A stretch of 20,289 nt of DNA, from the NCBI GenBank assembly GCA_016716335.1, contig JADJWN010000023.1, positions 1-20,289 on the forward strand, read 5' to 3'. The stretch is from Saprospiraceae bacterium. Lineage in GTDB: Bacteria > Bacteroidota > Bacteroidia > Chitinophagales > Saprospiraceae. The position numbers and the translations under genes are program-made. Below the pieces are notes generated by a model. The model saw only the letters and a list, made by a program, of their open reading frames with translations. It did not search any database and was not told the origin of the DNA. Below are positions 17,982-20,289 of this stretch, in pieces. Position 1 is the stretch's first letter. Every line of letters starts with the position of its first letter.

Positions 17982-19399
17982 TCATTGAGAATCTGAGAAA
18001 GGAATAAACTGACCGAATCCGGTTTTTACATAATCAGGCCTGTATCCCCTGAAATAAAATGTATTCAGACCATCGGCAGGGATCGAATCAAAGCAGGATC
18101 TGAATACTCCATGAGTCGGCAGATTTTCCTCATCACTGCTCAAATAAAAGGATTTCGGCTTGCCGGCTGCCGAAGACCGCAACAGAGACTCTACCGGCAA
18201 TCCCCAGTCCATTATGACTTTCTGCAAGTATTGAGGCGGTACACCCACAAGAGCCACTGCATTGAGATTTTTCTCCTCCATAGCATTCAGTATCTTATCC
18301 AAAAAATACAACCGCTCTTCAAATTTATCCTGAGCTTTACCGACATTGTGTACCCAAATCAGCATGTAAAAAAAAGCCAGATAAGGTATCACCTTATAGT
18401 TAATAAATTTTTCCCGGGCAAACATTAGAGGCATAGCCACAAAATACGACAGTATCATCCACTGGCTTTGTGCATAAAAGAGATAAAACCTGTCCATAAG
18501 TACGCTGGTCATGACAATTTGCATGCTTATACCTAAGCACGACCAGATGAACAGTCTGTCTTTTGTTTTTAATAACAAATACTATCCATACAAGCACAAC
18601 CACCCAAATCTGGAGGTGATCCTTGAAGAAAGCATTCAGCAAATCTGAAAGATTCTGACTGGTAAAAATGCAGATATCTTTCCCAGCGAAGTATCTGACA
18701 AGAAGCTTGGTACTGTCATACCAGTTGTGGTTTGAAGCATACCACTTCATTACTATGATAAAGACTGTACCGATGAGGAATATTCTGTCTCTTTTTTCTT
18801 GTACATTCAGGTCCTTGCGGAGAATGAAAAATCCCTGTATAAAAATCATGAGAGGAATCATTAGGGGATGACAGAATACTGCGACAAAAATGAGGACCAG
18901 AGCAGAAGCAGTTTTTAAGGTGTCGTTCAAACGCTCTCTTTGCATAAACCATATACCCATACCCAAAGTCATCCAGACCACACCCTGATGTATTTCATTA
19001 TTGGGCCAAAACCATGCATCTGTACAAAACATGGTAAAATACAACGCAAGAAGCGATACCCATGGTATGTTGTACTCTTATGAAAAGTATCCAGGCCACT
19101 ACAAAGCTGAACAATGAAAAGCAACGGAATATCCCTGAGGCGTATGGCTTCAAGTGAAATCCGGTTTCCGCATGACTATGGGAAAAACTGGAGGACATGA
19201 AGGCTCAATCTGCCAACCTGAAGTGACAGACTGTCTAACTGTGTAATCCTGGAATACCACAAAAAGGGCATCACAAAAAATACATGCGCAGATCGTAGTA
19301 CCAAAAGTGCTGCCAAAAGACTGCAAAAACATTATGCTCAGTCCGACTACTGCGAGATATCTTGAGGGATTTTTCAACAAGTAGCGTCACCCGATCCAT
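17982..19399 (-). CDS. polytopic membrane protein of unknown family (frameshifted)
   Basis: About 470 residues when rebuilt from several frames. Hydrophobic segments include YLAVVGLSIMFLQ, CFSLFSFVVAWILF, VVWMTLGMGIWFM, ALVLIFVAVFCHPLMIPLMI, IFLIGTVFIIVMKW, IWVVVLVWIVFVI, LGISMQIVMTSVLM and VIPYLAFFYMLIWVHN. A soluble C-terminal domain of about 110 residues follows, starting near GKAQDKFEERLYFLDKILNA. This shape recalls glycosyltransferase-39-like or O-antigen-polymerase-like membrane proteins, but I see no decisive motif, so I do not name it. A start at the ATG at 19399 (MDRVTL, then one frame change) is plausible. Breaks lie near 18570, 19050 and 19190; at 18570 removing one A from an A4 run joins NKDRLFIWSCLG. 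Confidence 0.6.
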
Positions 19400-19530
19400 A
19401 TACCCAGTTCTTTAATCCGCTCTAAGATGAACGGAATTTGACCTGATGTCAACTATTTATGCTGTAACAATTTCAGATGCTCACAATAATCCCAAGCTTA
19501 GGAAGACGGAAATTAACATCAGTAATGCTT

Positions 19531-20289
19531 TCAGTGATAACGTTGTTCATTGAGCTTGCGTACGGGATTGACAATTTTGGGTAGTCCCCTACCGGCCTGC
19601 CTGTACTGCTCCAACGGTAAGTCCAGTATCAGTTCCTCCCTCTGTCTGCTGTTGCCTGTGACATTCTGGATAACAAGAAGAGATTCCAGATCCCATCCCT
19701 TGAAATACCATTTTTGTCCAATCTGACATCATGAGCGAGACCGCCCTGCCCTCCGGGTATTCAGTCTGGTATAGCTGAAGAATACCCCTGCCGTTTCTGT
19801 CCCAGTTGCGCACCAGAGTAAAGACTTCGCTGAATGGTGTCACCGGCAAACCATCCTGACACCCCTCCATCAAAGCCAAATTCCCAATTCTGGCCAAATC
19901 TTTTGCCCATAGTTAGATTGACATGGACGGGCATCCCAGCTACTGGGTACATAAACTCCATTGATATCCCTCAAACTCCGAATATCCGAAAATGTAGGCA
20001 GCTACTCCCTAAAAACCTTTATACAATCTCTGCTGCAACAACACTTCGAGTCCGTAAGTTCTGCCATTGGAGATAGGCAGTACCGGCTCGTTACCAATTA
20101 CTCCAAAATCACCGCCCAGATTGGCCAGAGATATCCTTTCCCTCAGCAGGAAAGGATAATTGGAATAACGCTTGAAGTAGGACTCCACACTGATTCTGGA
20201 AGATGTACCGGTATTCCATTCCACCCCACCTGTGATATGGGCACTTCGGATATACTTGAGATTATCGCGATTGACAAGCTCGCCTTCAA
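19531..20289 (-). CDS. TonB-dependent receptor, C-terminal part (partial at window edge, frameshifted)
   Basis: The gene enters from the right edge; only the last roughly 250 residues of the barrel are present. Recognisable barrel strands include SRISVESYFKRYSNYPFLL, NGRTYGLEVLLQQRLYKGF, VAAYIFGYSEFEG, VNLTMGKRFGQNWEFGF and the common C-terminal block RLDKKWYFKGWDLESLLVIQNV. It ends VNPVRKLNEQRYH at TGA 19533-19531. Homologous blocks lie in different frames, with breaks near 20010, 19960, 19850 and 19713. At 19711-19715 adding one A to the minus-strand A5 run restores LDKKWYFKG. No plug or signal peptide is in the window, so the ligand is unknown. It is a separate gene from the receptor at 3338-5798. 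Confidence 0.8.

Overview
The window looks like chromosomal DNA of a Bacteroidota bacterium, probably Saprospiraceae or a relative. The evidence is two TonB-dependent receptors (one with a CarboxypepD_reg-like N-terminus), a secreted esterase with a C-terminal type IX secretion sorting domain, a promoter matching the Bacteroidota TTG / TAnnTTTG consensus, little Shine-Dalgarno signal, and moderate G+C. No rRNA, tRNA, CRISPR array or phage module was recognised.

Layout. 1-2303: a decayed IS66-type element (tnpA end, tnpB, tnpC) with many stops, frame changes and lost conserved residues. 2304-2614: non-coding, with a 3 x 9-bp tandem repeat. 2615-3175 (-): exported thioredoxin-fold protein. 3338-5798 (-): TonB-dependent receptor preceded by a hairpin (5803-5829), a TPP riboswitch aptamer (5871-5950) and a promoter (5956-5984), so it is most likely a thiamin-regulated outer-membrane importer. 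10590-6107 (-): a tight four-gene run of secreted esterase, fatty-acid-hydroxylase/sterol-desaturase-type membrane enzyme, outer-membrane-like protein and DEAD-box RNA helicase, with 7, 30 and 26 nt between genes. 10818-12663 (+): glutaminase and a bile-acid:sodium-symporter-family transporter. 12664-13269: a non-coding island with about seven copies of a palindromic repeat arranged partly as a higher-order duplication. 13270-16611 (+): SAM methyltransferase, exported outer-membrane-like protein, Pif1/RecD-type helicase and a DUF486 small membrane protein. 16612-17891 (-): acetyl-CoA hydrolase / 4-hydroxybutyrate CoA-transferase family enzyme. 17982-19399 (-): polytopic membrane protein of unknown family. 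19531-20289 (-): C-terminal part of a second TonB-dependent receptor, cut by the window edge.

A dominant feature is that most genes are broken by single-base frame changes although their flanking amino-acid sequence stays well conserved. At most junctions where I could rebuild the reading, the repair is adding one base, usually to a homopolymer run. That pattern looks more like uncorrected read/assembly error than gene death, so I annotate these as full-length genes with frameshifts. Only the IS66 remnant also shows substitutions at family-conserved positions and looks truly decayed.

The two most rewarding spots are the complete TPP control region in front of the TonB receptor and the palindromic repeat island at 12898-13203.
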